From NCBI RefSeq assembly GCF_019192735.1, contig NZ_JAHTKP010000031.1, positions 23,950 through 87,949 of the forward strand: 64,000 nucleotides of DNA, in the 5' to 3' direction. Of this stretch, positions 8,113 to 16,670 are shown piece by piece. Below the pieces are notes generated by a model that was not told the origin of the DNA, ran no database searches, and saw only the letters and a program-made list of their open reading frames with translations. A program made the translations under genes and the position numbers. Origin of the DNA: Kitasatospora aureofaciens (GTDB taxonomy: Bacteria > Actinomycetota > Actinomycetes > Streptomycetales > Streptomycetaceae). Within the stretch, counting starts at the first letter, position 1, and every line of letters begins with the position of its first letter.

Positions 8113-9480
8113 TCACACCGCGGCGAGCAGCCCCCGCCCGAGCCAGTCGGCGTTGTCCTTCACACCCGGCAGGACGAAGAAGTACCCGCCGCCGGTCGGC
8201 GAGATGTAGTCCACCAGCGGCTCGTCGATGAGCCGGGTCTGGGTGGCCTCGAACTGCCGCACCACGTCCTGCTGGTAGCAGCAGAACACCAGGCCCATGT
8301 CCAGGTTGCCGGCCTTGTCGATGCCGCGGTCGTAGTTGAAACCGCGGCGCAGGATGCGCGAGTTGTCGGTGTCGGCGGTGCGCGGGTTGGCGAGGCGGAT
8401 GTGCGCCTTGAGCGGGATCGCCTTGCCGTCCGGGTCCTTGCCGTAGTCCGGGGCGTCGGTCTCCTGGTGGCCGTCCAGCGGGGCGCCGGTGTCGCGGCGG
8501 CGGCCGAACATCTTCTCCTGCTCGGAGAGCGAGACGCGGTCCCAGAACTCGATCAGCATCCGGATGATCCGGATCACCTGGTAGCTGCCGCCGGTCGCCC
8601 AGGCGGGCTCGCCCATGCCGTCGGTGACCCAGACCAGCCGGTCCATCTCGCGGGCCGAGTTGGTGTCCGGGTTGACGATGCCGTCCTTGAAGCCGAGCAG
8701 GTTGCGCTGGGCGCCGTCGGGGCGGGACTGGTTCTGGAAGCCGTCGATCCGCCAGAGGATCTGCAGCGCGCCGCGGGTGTGCCGGGTTATGTCGCGCAGG
8801 GCGTGCAGCACGGTGTCCTGGCGGTCGGCGCAGATCTGCAGCGAGAGGTCGCCGTGCAGCTCGGCGGCCTGCAGGTTGTCGTTCGGGAAGGTCTTCATCG
8901 GGGCGAGCTTGACCGGCTTGGCCTTGGCCAGCCCGTAGCGGTCGTCGAACAGCGAGGCGCCGACGCCGACCGTGACGGTGAGGTTGTCGGTGGGCACGGT
9001 CGGCCCGAGGATGCCGCTGTCGGACGGCGGCGCGCCGACGCCGAGGTCCGGCGGGGTGCCGCCGGCGGTGAGGAAGCGGATCCGCTCGGTCAGGGTCTTG
9101 AACAGGTCCTCCAGGCCCTTGCGGTCCTGGGCGACGACCTGGCAGGAGATGAAGGCCGCGTAGCCCGGTGCCGGGGTGGTGACACCGGCCTGGTGGGCGC
9201 CGTGGAACGAGACGGCACCGCCCTGCTCCTGGTGGGTGTCGCCGGCGGCGGCCGGCTGGGTGGTGAGGGTGAACGCCGTTCCGGCGCCCGCGAGGACGGC
9301 GGCCCCGGCGCCCGCGCCGAGCGCAGCACGGACGAAGCTACGACGGGCCGGGCCGGCCGGGCAGCCGCCCTGCTCGACAGCGTCGGCCGCCTCGACAGAC
9401 TGGACGGACTGCACGGCCTGGACGGCAGCGGCAGCGTGCGGGAAGGGGCAGGAGCCGGTGGCTGCGGTGTGGTCGGTCAT
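8113..9480 (-). CDS. efeB: EfeB, Tat-exported DyP-type peroxidase of the iron uptake system
   Basis: 455 residues. EfeB is a haem-dependent dye-decolourising peroxidase that supports EfeUO ferrous-iron uptake (proposed to oxidise iron or release it from haem). An unusually long N-terminus precedes the twin-arginine signal (PARRSFVRAALGAGAGAA, RR at 46-47). The DyP signature GFKDG lies at 263-267, with the distal Asp. The probable proximal haem ligand is H360 in KAHIRLANPR, followed by RILRRGFNYDRG. The C-terminus shows the family's GGYFFVLPG. Its ATG overlaps the efeUO stop by one base (TGATG), which implies coupled translation in an iron-regulated operon. All landmark residues are present. 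Confidence 0.95.
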   Translation of the reverse strand: MTDHTAATGSCPFPHAAAAVQAVQSVQSVEAADAVEQGGCPAGPARRSFVRAALGAGAGAAVLAGAGTAFTLTTQPAAAGDTHQEQGGAVSFHGAHQAGVTTPAPGYAAFISCQVVAQDRKGLEDLFKTLTERIRFLTAGGTPPDLGVGAPPSDSGILGPTVPTDNLTVTVGVGASLFDDRYGLAKAKPVKLAPMKTFPNDNLQAAELHGDLSLQICADRQDTVLHALRDITRHTRGALQILWRIDGFQNQSRPDGAQRNLLGFKDGIVNPDTNSAREMDRLVWVTDGMGEPAWATGGSYQVIRIIRMLIEFWDRVSLSEQEKMFGRRRDTGAPLDGHQETDAPDYGKDPDGKAIPLKAHIRLANPRTADTDNSRILRRGFNYDRGIDKAGNLDMGLVFCCYQQDVVRQFEATQTRLIDEPLVDYISPTGGGYFFVLPGVKDNADWLGRGLLAAV

Positions 9481-11558
9481 CAGGCGGCCTTCCGGATCTC
9501 AAGCAGAGCGGGGATGGGGGCGAGGTCTTCGAGCAGCTGGCCGGTGGCGCCGTTGAGCTGGCGGCGGGTGTCGGTGGGCAGCTTGTCCAGCGACGCCCAG
9601 CCCTCGGGCTTGTGGGCGGCGGCGACGAGGTCGCCGACCCGCTTCATCCCGGCGTTGACCCGGGTGAGCACCTGCGGGTCGCGCTCGTCGAGCAGCGGCT
9701 GGAGGACCGTCAGCAGCTCCTGGGTGCCGGCCAGGTTGGCCTGGGTGGTGGCCAGGTTCGTGCCACTGCCCATATCGGTGTCGCCGGTCAGCTCGAACTG
9801 GAGGGTGTTCTCCAGGATCTCGTGGGCGCGCAGCGGCAGGTCCCTGGGGTCGAAGTCCTGGCCGGGGAAGTCGTGGGCGAGCTTGGCGACGTTCTGGGCG
9901 AGCTCGTCGGCCACGGGCGTCAGGTCGGCGGCCGACTGGTCGTGCCAGAGGCCGTACTCCAGGCGCAGGAAGCCGCTGAAGTCCTTGTCCTGGGTCTTGT
10001 CGGCCAGGCCGTCGGCGCGGCCGTTGATCTTGCCGTCGAGGTCGGCGAAGGTGCCGTAGGCGGCGCCGAGCGAGGCGTACTGGACGTGCGCGGTGAGCCA
10101 GTCGGCCTTCGCGGTGGCGAGGTCGCCGGCGTGGACGTCGGCCTGGAGCTTCTGGGTCTGCGTCATGAGAGTCGCGAGGCCCTTGTTGACGTAGTCCTTG
10201 TAGCTGTCGAGCGGTCCCTTGAGATCGTCCTCGGCAACCGGCTTGACGGCCTTGACCTCGGTGCCGCCGGTGACGTGCACGGCGGCCGAGGTGACGGACT
10301 TGCCGCCGGTGGGCACGCAGCGCCAGGCGTAGTCGCCGGAGCCGACGGTGGCGGTCAGGGCGCGGGTGGTGCCGGGGGCCAGGCCCTCGATCTCGCCGTA
10401 GACGGCGCCGCTGGCCGGGTTGACCAGGTAGACCTCGGAGACCTTGTCGCCGGTGTTGTGCATCTGGAACACCTGCTGGCCGGGCAGCGGGGTGGTGAAG
10501 CCCTTGCCGCACTCCTCCTCGGAGACGGCGACGGTGGAGGAGCTGTCCTTCTTGCCGTCGCTGGCCGCGATCACGGCGCCGGCGACGACGGCCGGGACGG
10601 CGACCAGCGCGGCCGGGAGCACCCAGCGCGGGCGGCCGGAGCGGGCCGGCTCGGCCGGCTTCTCGCTCGCCTCCTCGGTCCTGACCTCCTCGGTCCTGGC
10701 CTCCTTGGCCTCGGCAGCAGCGGCGGGGGCGGCCGGCGCGGCCTTGCCGCCACGGACGCCCTCGACGAACACCGTCATCACGATGCACAGGTAGGCGACG
10801 TAGCCGACGACCTGGAGGACCGTCATGGTGACGGTCAGGTTGAGGGTGCCCTGGACCAGCGTGGCGTACCAGGACGAGGCGTCCAGGTGGCCGCTCAGGT
10901 CGAAGGCGTACGAGGTGCCGCCGCCGACCAGCCCGGACTCCTGGAGGTCGCGCAGGCCGTAGCCGAGCACGCCCGCCGCGATCACGATCAGCCCGGCGCC
11001 GGTGATGGTGAAGAACCGGGTGAGGTTCATCTTGAGCGCGCGGCGGTACAGGCCCCAGCACAGGCCGGCCGACAGCACCAGGCCGACGGCGGCACCGATC
11101 AGCGGGCCGGTGGACTCGCCGGCGGTGCGGACGTTGGTCCACAGGAAGAGCGAGGTCTCCAGGCCCTCCCGGGCGACGGCGAGGAAGCTGGTCAGCACCA
11201 GCGCCCCGGCGCCCATCGCGAGCGAGGCCTGGACCTTCTCCTTGATCTCGGCGGAGAGGGTGCGCGCCGAGCGGCGCATCCAGAACACCATCGCGGTGAC
11301 GAAGCCGACCGCGATCAGGCTCAGCACCCCGCCGAACGCCTCCTGGGCGTGGCCGGAGAGGTTGGCGGCGGTGAAGGTGAGCACCGCGCCGAAGCTGAGG
11401 CTGAGGGCGACGGCCGCCGCGACGCCGGTCCACACCTGGGGCAGCCGGCCCTTCTGGTCGAACCGGACCAGGGTGGCGACCAGGATCGACACGATCAGGC
11501 CGGCTTCCAGGCCCTCGCGCAGCCCGATCAGAAAGCTGGGAAACGCCTCATCCCACAT
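9480..11558 (-). CDS. efeUO: EfeU-EfeO fusion: iron permease joined to periplasmic EfeO
   Basis: 692 residues. Residues 1-280 are an FTR1/EfeU permease with about seven helices and both iron-binding REGLE motifs (LREGLEAG at 13-20, AREGLETS at 129-136). An Ala/Glu-rich cytoplasmic linker (about 280-310) and an eighth helix (WVLPAALVAVPAVVAGAVIAA) lead outside. There follow a cupredoxin-like domain (SEEECGKGF...YAWRCVP) and an M75/imelysin EfeO domain ending in RAHEILENTLQFELTG (H579). The fusion binds iron outside and passes it to the channel. At the place where M75 proteins usually have GFHxxE, this protein reads GFLRLEYGLW. Start chosen at ATG 11558, which follows GGGGAGGA; an upstream in-frame start would add eight residues. 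Confidence 0.93.
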   Translation of the reverse strand: MWDEAFPSFLIGLREGLEAGLIVSILVATLVRFDQKGRLPQVWTGVAAAVALSLSFGAVLTFTAANLSGHAQEAFGGVLSLIAVGFVTAMVFWMRRSARTLSAEIKEKVQASLAMGAGALVLTSFLAVAREGLETSLFLWTNVRTAGESTGPLIGAAVGLVLSAGLCWGLYRRALKMNLTRFFTITGAGLIVIAAGVLGYGLRDLQESGLVGGGTSYAFDLSGHLDASSWYATLVQGTLNLTVTMTVLQVVGYVAYLCIVMTVFVEGVRGGKAAPAAPAAAAEAKEARTEEVRTEEASEKPAEPARSGRPRWVLPAALVAVPAVVAGAVIAASDGKKDSSSTVAVSEEECGKGFTTPLPGQQVFQMHNTGDKVSEVYLVNPASGAVYGEIEGLAPGTTRALTATVGSGDYAWRCVPTGGKSVTSAAVHVTGGTEVKAVKPVAEDDLKGPLDSYKDYVNKGLATLMTQTQKLQADVHAGDLATAKADWLTAHVQYASLGAAYGTFADLDGKINGRADGLADKTQDKDFSGFLRLEYGLWHDQSAADLTPVADELAQNVAKLAHDFPGQDFDPRDLPLRAHEILENTLQFELTGDTDMGSGTNLATTQANLAGTQELLTVLQPLLDERDPQVLTRVNAGMKRVGDLVAAAHKPEGWASLDKLPTDTRRQLNGATGQLLEDLAPIPALLEIRKAA

Positions 11559-11677
11559 GCAGCGGGCTCCTCCCCCGGTCACCCCGGGTCATACCTGTCC
11601 TCAGGAGTCCCACCGCAGGTCGCGGGGGGACGGCACAGCCGAACGCCCCGGACCGGCGTGGTCCAGGGCGCCTCGAC

Positions 11678-11696
11678 TTAGCTTAGGCAAACCTTA
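11678..11696 (-). promoter_or_regulatory. Iron box (IdeR/DmdR-type operator) of the efe operon
   Basis: TTAGCTTAGGCAAACCTTA matches the actinobacterial iron-box consensus TTAGGTTAGGCTCACCTAA at most positions. It lies 120 bases before the EfeUO start. Fe-loaded DmdR1/IdeR would repress the operon here when iron is plentiful. Confidence 0.82.
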
Positions 11697-11813
11697 GAGG
11701 TGCTTCGACCCGCTGAACCCGCCGTCAAGGTAAGGGTTCGTAAGAGACTGCACATCCGTCTCATCCTTCGGCGCGCCGCCTTCGCCGTGCCCGCCCCGCC
11801 GCCCGACGGGCGG

Positions 11814-12128
11814 TCAGCCCCACCACTGCTCGGGGACGGTCTCCGGATCGGCGGCCGGGACGGTCACGGCCTCGGCGGCCGCCGTCACGAGCAGGTCGCC
11901 GTCGTCCGACTCGGCGACCCGGAGGCCGGACTCGCGCAGCACGGTCGCCGCGGCCCCGAGGACGGCCGCGCGCACCCCCTCGGGCGGAAGTCCGTCGGGC
12001 GACCAGCCGACCACCACGCCCTCCGGCCGATGGCCGATCCGCAACCGGGACGGGCCCGGAGCGGTGTCGAATCCGGCGTGGGCGAGGGCCCCGGTCACGT
12101 CCTCGAAGAGTTCACGGTGATCCACCAT
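11814..12128 (-). CDS. Small conserved hypothetical protein
   Basis: 104 residues from ATG 12128 (MVDHRELFEDVTGALAHAGF). No signal peptide, membrane segment or known motif is visible. Composition is acidic and Val/Ala-rich, ending EQWWG. Longer in-frame starts exist upstream but would add basic, low-complexity sequence, so the short form is preferred. It stands between the iron-box region and the qcrB promoter region and faces away from both. Codon usage looks like real coding DNA (strong GC at third positions). Function unknown. Confidence 0.6.
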   Translation of the reverse strand: MVDHRELFEDVTGALAHAGFDTAPGPSRLRIGHRPEGVVVGWSPDGLPPEGVRAAVLGAAATVLRESGLRVAESDDGDLLVTAAAEAVTVPAADPETVPEQWWG

Positions 12129-12504
12129 TGGCGCAGCGTAGGCCGGGGAACGCGCGACCCCCGGGCGCGGCGCGCGCCGAAACGGTTCGACGGCACCCGA
12201 CCGCAGCACCGCCATCTCGCGGACGCCCGCGCCGGACGGCCGATCGGCAGCCCGGGACCCCCGTCCGGCCCGACACGAGCGGCCGGACGGGCCGATGGAC
12301 GTGCACAGTCGGCCCCCTGCCGACAGCATGACAGAGTAAGCGCTCCATCACCCTGAGCAACGAGGCCAGCGGGTCTTCCGCTCCGCGCGCCGGTCGTCCC
12401 GGCGGTCCCGTATCGAGAGGTCCCATGATCACATCACTCCGCCGGCCGGCGTTCTCGCCGGCGGGCCTCCAGCCCGGCACGCCGAGGACGCCGGGGAGCC
12501 CGTC
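12129..12504. other. 376-bp region between a hypothetical gene and qcrB
   Basis: This divergent spacer must hold the promoters for both sides. The left part is repetitive GC-rich sequence without a recognisable gene. A short AT-richer piece (GACAGCATGACAGAGTAAGCG, about 12322-12342) may belong to a promoter. The right end contains a 27-codon open frame leading into qcrB. No convincing sigma-factor consensus was found. Confidence 0.5.
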
Positions 12505-12508
12505 GTGA
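12425..12508 (+). CDS. Possible 27-residue leader peptide before qcrB
   Basis: ATG 12425 follows GAGAGG at ribosome-site distance and reads MITSLRRPAFSPAGLQPGTP plus seven residues. Its TGA (12506-12508) overlaps the GTG start of qcrB in the sequence GTGA. A 7-bp hairpin (GCCGGCG, 12445-12451, with 12456-12462, tetraloop TTCT) lies inside. This layout would suit translational coupling or attenuation. The peptide has no homology I recognise and could be chance. Confidence 0.35.
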   Translation: MITSLRRPAFSPAGLQPGTPRTPGSPS

Positions 12509-14160
12509 GAGCCGACCAGCAGTCGCAGCCGGGACCGGTGACCAGCACGCGCGCCCAGCCCGAGAACAAGGCCGAGGGCCTCGCCGACTGGGCCGACGGC
12601 CGCCTCGGCATCTACTCCCTGGCCAAGACCAACCTGCGCAAGATCTTCCCGGACCACTGGTCCTTCATGCTGGGCGAGATCGCGCTCTACACCTTCATCA
12701 TCATCATCATTACCGGCGTCTGGCTGACCCTGTTCTTCAACCCGAGCATGGGCGAGGTCGTCTACGACGGCTCGTACATCCCGCTCAAGGGCATCCAGAT
12801 GTCGGAGGCCTACGCCTCCACGATCAACATCAGCTTCGAGGTCCGCGGCGGCCTGCTGATGCGTCAGATCCACCACTGGGCGGCGATCGTCTTCATCGCC
12901 GCGATGCTCACGCACATGATGCGCGTCTTCTTCACCGGCTCCTTCCGCAAGCCGCGCGAGATCAACTGGATCTTCGGCGCGCTGCTGCTCTTCCTCGGCA
13001 TGTTCGACGGCTTCATGGGCTACTCACTGCCGGACGACCTGCTCTCCGGCACCGGCATCCGCTTCATGGAGGGCGCGGTGCTGGCCGTGCCGATCGTCGG
13101 CACGTACCTGCAGTTCTTCATGTTCGGCGGGCAGTTCCCCGGCACGACCATCATCCCGCGCCTGTTCACCGTGCACATCCTGCTGATCCCCGGGATCATG
13201 GTGGGCCTGCTCGCGGCGCACCTGATCCTGGTCTTCTACCACAAGCACACCCACTTCGCCGGGCCGGGCCGGACCAACAAGAACGTGGTCGGCATGCCGC
13301 TGCTGCCGGTCTACACGGCCAAGGCCGGCGGCTTCTTCTTCCTGGTCTTCGGCGTGGTCGCGTTCATGTCCGCGATCGCGACGGTCAACCCGATCTGGGC
13401 GTACGGCCCGTACCGGCCGGACCAGGTGTCCACGGACGCCCAGCCGGACTGGTACATGGGCTTCTCCGAGGGCCTGATCCGCGTCATGCCGGGCTGGGAG
13501 ATCAGCGTCTGGGGCGGCCACACCCTGAACCTCGGGGTGTTCATCCCGCTGATGGTCTTCCCGACCGTGCTGCTGATCATCTGGTGCTACCCCTTCCTGG
13601 AGGCCTGGGTCACCGGTGACCGGGGCGAGCACCACATCGCCGACCGGCCGCGCAACGCACCGGTCCGCACGGCCTTCGGCGCGGCCTGGGTCAGCCTCTA
13701 CCTGATCCTGCTGGCCGGCGGCGGCAACGACCTGCTCGCCACCCACTTCCACCTGTCGATCAACTCGATCACCTACGCGGTGCGGACCGGCTTCTTCGCG
13801 CTGCCGGTGATCGTCTTCGTGATCACCAAGCGGTGGTGCCTGGGCCTCCAGCGGCGCGACAAGGAGAAGGTGCTGCACGGTCGGGAGACCGGCGTCATCA
13901 AGCGGCTCCAGCACGGCGAGTTCATCGAGGTGCACGCGCCGCTGCCGCAGGGCCGGCTGTACACCCTCACCTCGCACGACCAGCCGGAGCCGGTCGTGCT
14001 GGAGCCCGAGGTGGACGAGAACGGGGTGGCCCGCAGGGCCGGGCTGTTCACCCGCGCCCGGGCCAAGCTGTCCCGCGGTTTCTACGGCGAGGGCAGCCGG
14101 ATCGCCAAGCCGACCGTCGAGGAGCACGAGGAGATCAGCGCCGGCCACGGCCACCACTGA
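12505..14160 (+). CDS. qcrB: Cytochrome bc1 b subunit, stand-alone copy
   Basis: 551 residues. QcrB is the membrane core of the menaquinol:cytochrome c reductase. Eight or more hydrophobic helices are evident. The four haem histidines can be placed in MRQIHHWAAIVF and LTHMMRVFF on one helix and in FTVHILLIPG and LLAAHLILVFYHKH on another. The quinol-site motif reads QPDWYMGF, the actinobacterial PDWY form. An actinobacterial C-terminal extension of about 130 residues ends in GHGHH. Normally qcrCAB are adjacent; here QcrC and QcrA are absent and the flanks are unrelated, so this is most likely a second copy. GTG 12505 has no strong ribosome site but overlaps a short upstream frame. A long hairpin follows. 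Confidence 0.93.
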   Translation: MRADQQSQPGPVTSTRAQPENKAEGLADWADGRLGIYSLAKTNLRKIFPDHWSFMLGEIALYTFIIIIITGVWLTLFFNPSMGEVVYDGSYIPLKGIQMSEAYASTINISFEVRGGLLMRQIHHWAAIVFIAAMLTHMMRVFFTGSFRKPREINWIFGALLLFLGMFDGFMGYSLPDDLLSGTGIRFMEGAVLAVPIVGTYLQFFMFGGQFPGTTIIPRLFTVHILLIPGIMVGLLAAHLILVFYHKHTHFAGPGRTNKNVVGMPLLPVYTAKAGGFFFLVFGVVAFMSAIATVNPIWAYGPYRPDQVSTDAQPDWYMGFSEGLIRVMPGWEISVWGGHTLNLGVFIPLMVFPTVLLIIWCYPFLEAWVTGDRGEHHIADRPRNAPVRTAFGAAWVSLYLILLAGGGNDLLATHFHLSINSITYAVRTGFFALPVIVFVITKRWCLGLQRRDKEKVLHGRETGVIKRLQHGEFIEVHAPLPQGRLYTLTSHDQPEPVVLEPEVDENGVARRAGLFTRARAKLSRGFYGEGSRIAKPTVEEHEEISAGHGHH

Positions 14161-14202
14161 TCGGCCCGGACACTGCAAGCCAAGGCACTGCTCGCCCGAA
14201 CA

Positions 14203-14249
14203 CGGCGAGGGCCCGTCGCACCGGCTGCCGGTGCGACGGGCCCTCGCCG
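14203..14249. terminator. 22-bp hairpin between qcrB and a convergent gene
   Basis: A perfect stem, 14203-14224 pairing with 14228-14249, with a three-base CTG loop; the arms begin CGGCGAGGGCCCG. It is long enough to terminate both qcrB and the convergent small membrane-protein gene. Confidence 0.9.
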
Positions 14250-14254
14250 TAGGT

Positions 14255-14659
14255 TCAGCCCCGCAGGAGCGCGGGCACGACGGCGAACAGGGCCGCCGCC
14301 AGGGTGACGGACAGGCAGAGGGCGGCCCAGCGGGCGCAGATCCGCCGGCACTCACTGCGATAGCGGGCGGCGAGCCGGCGGCAGCGCTCGACGGCGCGGT
14401 CGACGACCTCCTCGGCGTAGCGCAGCCGGTCGGCCGCGTACGCCCGCTCCAGGCTCTCCCGCTCCGCGGCCGGCAGCCACGAGAACTGCCCGGCGAAGGC
14501 CCGGGCGTCCCGTTCGGCCGCCGCGACCTCCGCCTCCCAGGCGAGGAAGCCCTCCAGCCGGGCGATCTCCACCCGGGTGTTCACCCAGCCGCCGACGCCG
14601 TCGGGAGCCCCGTTCCGCCGCGAGGTCCGCGCTCTCGGCGGACGCTGTCTGCCACCCAT
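14255..14659 (-). CDS. Small protein with helical body and C-terminal membrane anchor
   Basis: 134 residues. ATG 14659 is preceded by GAAGGAG at six bases, which decides the start against an upstream alternative. A basic N-terminus (MGGRQRPPRARTSRRN) is followed by a charged, probably coiled helical segment (LEGFLAWEAEVAAAERDARA...LERAYAADRLRYAEEVVDRAVERC). One hydrophobic helix at the extreme C-terminus (WAALCLSVTLAAALFAVVPA) would leave it tail-anchored. No enzymatic motif is seen and I do not recognise the family. Confidence 0.6.
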   Translation of the reverse strand: MGGRQRPPRARTSRRNGAPDGVGGWVNTRVEIARLEGFLAWEAEVAAAERDARAFAGQFSWLPAAERESLERAYAADRLRYAEEVVDRAVERCRRLAARYRSECRRICARWAALCLSVTLAAALFAVVPALLRG

Positions 14660-14885
14660 TGACCGCTCCTTCGTCCAGTCGCTCCGCCCGGCCACCCCGC
14701 CTGCGCAGCGAAACCACGCAACTACTACCAGTGACTACAAAGGGGTGTGGGGCGACTCGCCGAGCCCCCGGACGGCGAATGGCGGCCGCCGGGTCCGAAC
14801 ACGCTCCGCGCACGGGCGTGTACCATCGGCTCACCATGCGACGGTGTCCCCCGGACCGCCCGGGGCACGAGCCAGGAGGTCGGCC

Positions 14886-15299
14886 ATGCCCGATTCCGGT
14901 CGGTTCAGCGAGTTGGGCGAGCAGGGCTCGCGCGCGGTGCTGGAGGCCGCCGCCGTGCTGGAGCGCGAGCTGGCCGACGGTCTGGCCGACGCCAAGGCGG
15001 CCGGGGACCGGGTCACCGGCGAACACCGCGTCGACCAGGAGGAGTTCGACAAGCTGGTGCGCCGGGTGTCGGAGAACACCCACCAGCTGATCGACGCCGT
15101 CAGCGCCCGCGTGCTCGGCAACACCACCGGCGACGCCGCCGAGCACTCCCAGAAGCTCACCACGAGCGCGCACGACATCGTCGATCTGCTGCTGAGCCTC
15201 GGCAGCCTCGCGCCCGGCCTCGCCAACCAGGGGCTGGCCGCCGCCTTCGGGCCGCAGCGCACCGCCGCCCAGGAGCCCGACGGCCGGCACGAGGGGTGA
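14886..15299 (+). CDS. Small helical partner of the polyprenyl synthetase
   Basis: 137 residues from ATG 14886, with AGGAGGT eight bases upstream. The sequence is strongly helical, without Cys or a membrane segment (MPDSGRFSELGEQGSRAVLE...VDQEEFDKLVRRVSENTHQLIDAVSARVL). Its stop TGA overlaps the GTG of the next gene (GTGA, 15296-15299), so the two are made together. Coupling suggests a chaperone, scaffold or regulatory subunit for the prenyl synthase, but this is inference; I do not recognise the family. Confidence 0.7.
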   Translation: MPDSGRFSELGEQGSRAVLEAAAVLERELADGLADAKAAGDRVTGEHRVDQEEFDKLVRRVSENTHQLIDAVSARVLGNTTGDAAEHSQKLTTSAHDIVDLLLSLGSLAPGLANQGLAAAFGPQRTAAQEPDGRHEG

Positions 15300-16369
15300 C
15301 GCCGCCTCGGCTCACCGGCGGCGCCCCGCTGGTCGAACGGGTGCTGGACCGCTACCGGGAGCGCACGGTGGCCGCGCTGCTGCAGCACATCCCGGAGCAG
15401 AGCCCGCCGTACCTGTACGAGCTGGCCGCCGACTACCCCGCGCGGCCGTGCAAGGGCCTGCGCGCGGCGCTCTGCCTCGCCACCTGCGCGGCCTTCGGCG
15501 GCGACCCGGCCCGCGCGCTCAACCCGGCCGTCACGGTCGAGCTGTTCCACAACGCCTTCCTGATCCACGACGACATCCAGGACGGCAGCGAGCTGCGGCG
15601 CGGCGAGCCGACCCTCCCGGCCGCGTACGGCGTCGAGGTGGCGCTCAACGTCGGCAACGCCACCAACCTGCTCGGCCTCCAGCGGCTGATGGCCAACCGG
15701 CGGGAGCTGGGCGGCGAACTGGCCTGGCGGCTGTTCGAGGAGACCGAGCTGATGTGCCGCCAGTCACTGGAGGGCCAGGCGCTGGAGATCGCGTGGATCC
15801 GCGACAACGCGTGCGGGCTCGTAGCGGGCGACTACTACCGGATGTGCCTGAAGAAGACGTCCTGGTACACCTTCCTCTACCCGTGCCGCACGGGCCTGCT
15901 GGTCGCCGAGGGCGCCACGACGGAGGCCAACCGCCTGGACCGCTTCGGCTGGTACCTCGGCGCCGCGTACCAGATCCAGGACGACGTCCTCAACCTGGCC
16001 GGCACGGAGGCCGAATACGGCAAGGAGATCGCCGGGGACCTCCGGGAGGGCAAGCGCACGCTGATGCTGATCCACCTGCTGGAGCGCTGCACGGCGGCCG
16101 AACGCGCCCGCATCGTCCGGTACTTGAGCCGCACCCGGGCGCAGCGCGGACCCGAGGCCGCCGAGGACGTGCAGTGGCTGCTCGACCGGCTGGCGGCGTA
16201 CGACTGCGTGGAGAGCGCGCGGCAGGCGGCGGCCGGACTGGTCGGGGCCGCCGAGCGGGAGATCGACGGGGTGCTCGGGGCCGTGGCCGGCGAGGGAGGC
16301 CAGGAGGCGGACGAGGCACGGGAGTTCCTCCTCGCGCTGCCGGGGTTCGTGGTCGAGCGCGGGCGCTGA
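15296..16369 (+). CDS. Polyprenyl (isoprenyl) diphosphate synthase
   Basis: 357 residues, GTG start coupled to the gene before. It belongs to the all-helical trans-prenyltransferases that condense isopentenyl diphosphate with an allylic diphosphate. The first Asp-rich motif is complete (DDIQDGSELRRG, D92-D96) with the diphosphate-binding Arg pair close by. The second is a variant, DDVLN (229-233) in YQIQDDVLNLAG, keeping the first two Asp. EIAGDLREGKRTL supplies the conserved Lys residues. The residues before the first motif (HNAFLIHDD) carry a Phe four positions upstream, which may limit chain length; the product (C10-C20) cannot be told. No terpene cyclase is nearby. The 3' end runs into an aldehyde dehydrogenase remnant. 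Confidence 0.88.
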   Translation: MTPPRLTGGAPLVERVLDRYRERTVAALLQHIPEQSPPYLYELAADYPARPCKGLRAALCLATCAAFGGDPARALNPAVTVELFHNAFLIHDDIQDGSELRRGEPTLPAAYGVEVALNVGNATNLLGLQRLMANRRELGGELAWRLFEETELMCRQSLEGQALEIAWIRDNACGLVAGDYYRMCLKKTSWYTFLYPCRTGLLVAEGATTEANRLDRFGWYLGAAYQIQDDVLNLAGTEAEYGKEIAGDLREGKRTLMLIHLLERCTAAERARIVRYLSRTRAQRGPEAAEDVQWLLDRLAAYDCVESARQAAAGLVGAAEREIDGVLGAVAGEGGQEADEAREFLLALPGFVVERGR

Positions 16370-16654
16370 CACCCACCGGCCATCGTTGGAGCCCCGCTGC
16401 GCGACCGGCGGCTGGACGCCCTCGCCTTCGCCAACGGCGTCCCCCAGGCGCTCGCCGCCAGCGTCTGGACCGCCGGCCTCGACCTCACCGCCCGCCTCGA
16501 CGCCGGCGAGGCCTGGCTCAACTGCCACCTCGCCCAGACTGCCGAACTCCCCCACGGCGGCCGCGGCACCTCCGGCCACGGCACCGACCTCAGCGCCCTG
16601 GCCCTGCAGGAGTACCAGCGCCCGAAGACCGCCACCGCCAGGCTCGACACCTGA
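16370..16654 (+). pseudogene. C-terminal remnant of an aldehyde dehydrogenase
   Basis: Read in the frame of the preceding gene just after its stop, the translation contains LDALAFANGVPQALAASVWT, LDAGEAWLNCHLAQTAELPH, then GGRGTSGHGTDLSALALQEY and QRPKTATARLDT before TGA 16652-16654. This matches the last quarter of aminobutyraldehyde/betaine-type dehydrogenases (ANG-PYGLAASVWT, LD-G-VWVN-H, E-PHGG-K-SG-GKDLS, EY--VK). About ten residues are missing between SVWT and TARLDAG. There is no start codon, catalytic Cys or NAD domain, so it is a decayed fragment. Confidence 0.8.
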
Positions 16655-16670
16655 CCTCTGCGCCGCTACT

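Noticed and set aside
9612..11681. 690-residue frame opposite efeUO
   Set aside because: Gly/Val/Ala/Arg low-complexity shadow of the real gene; it even crosses the iron box.
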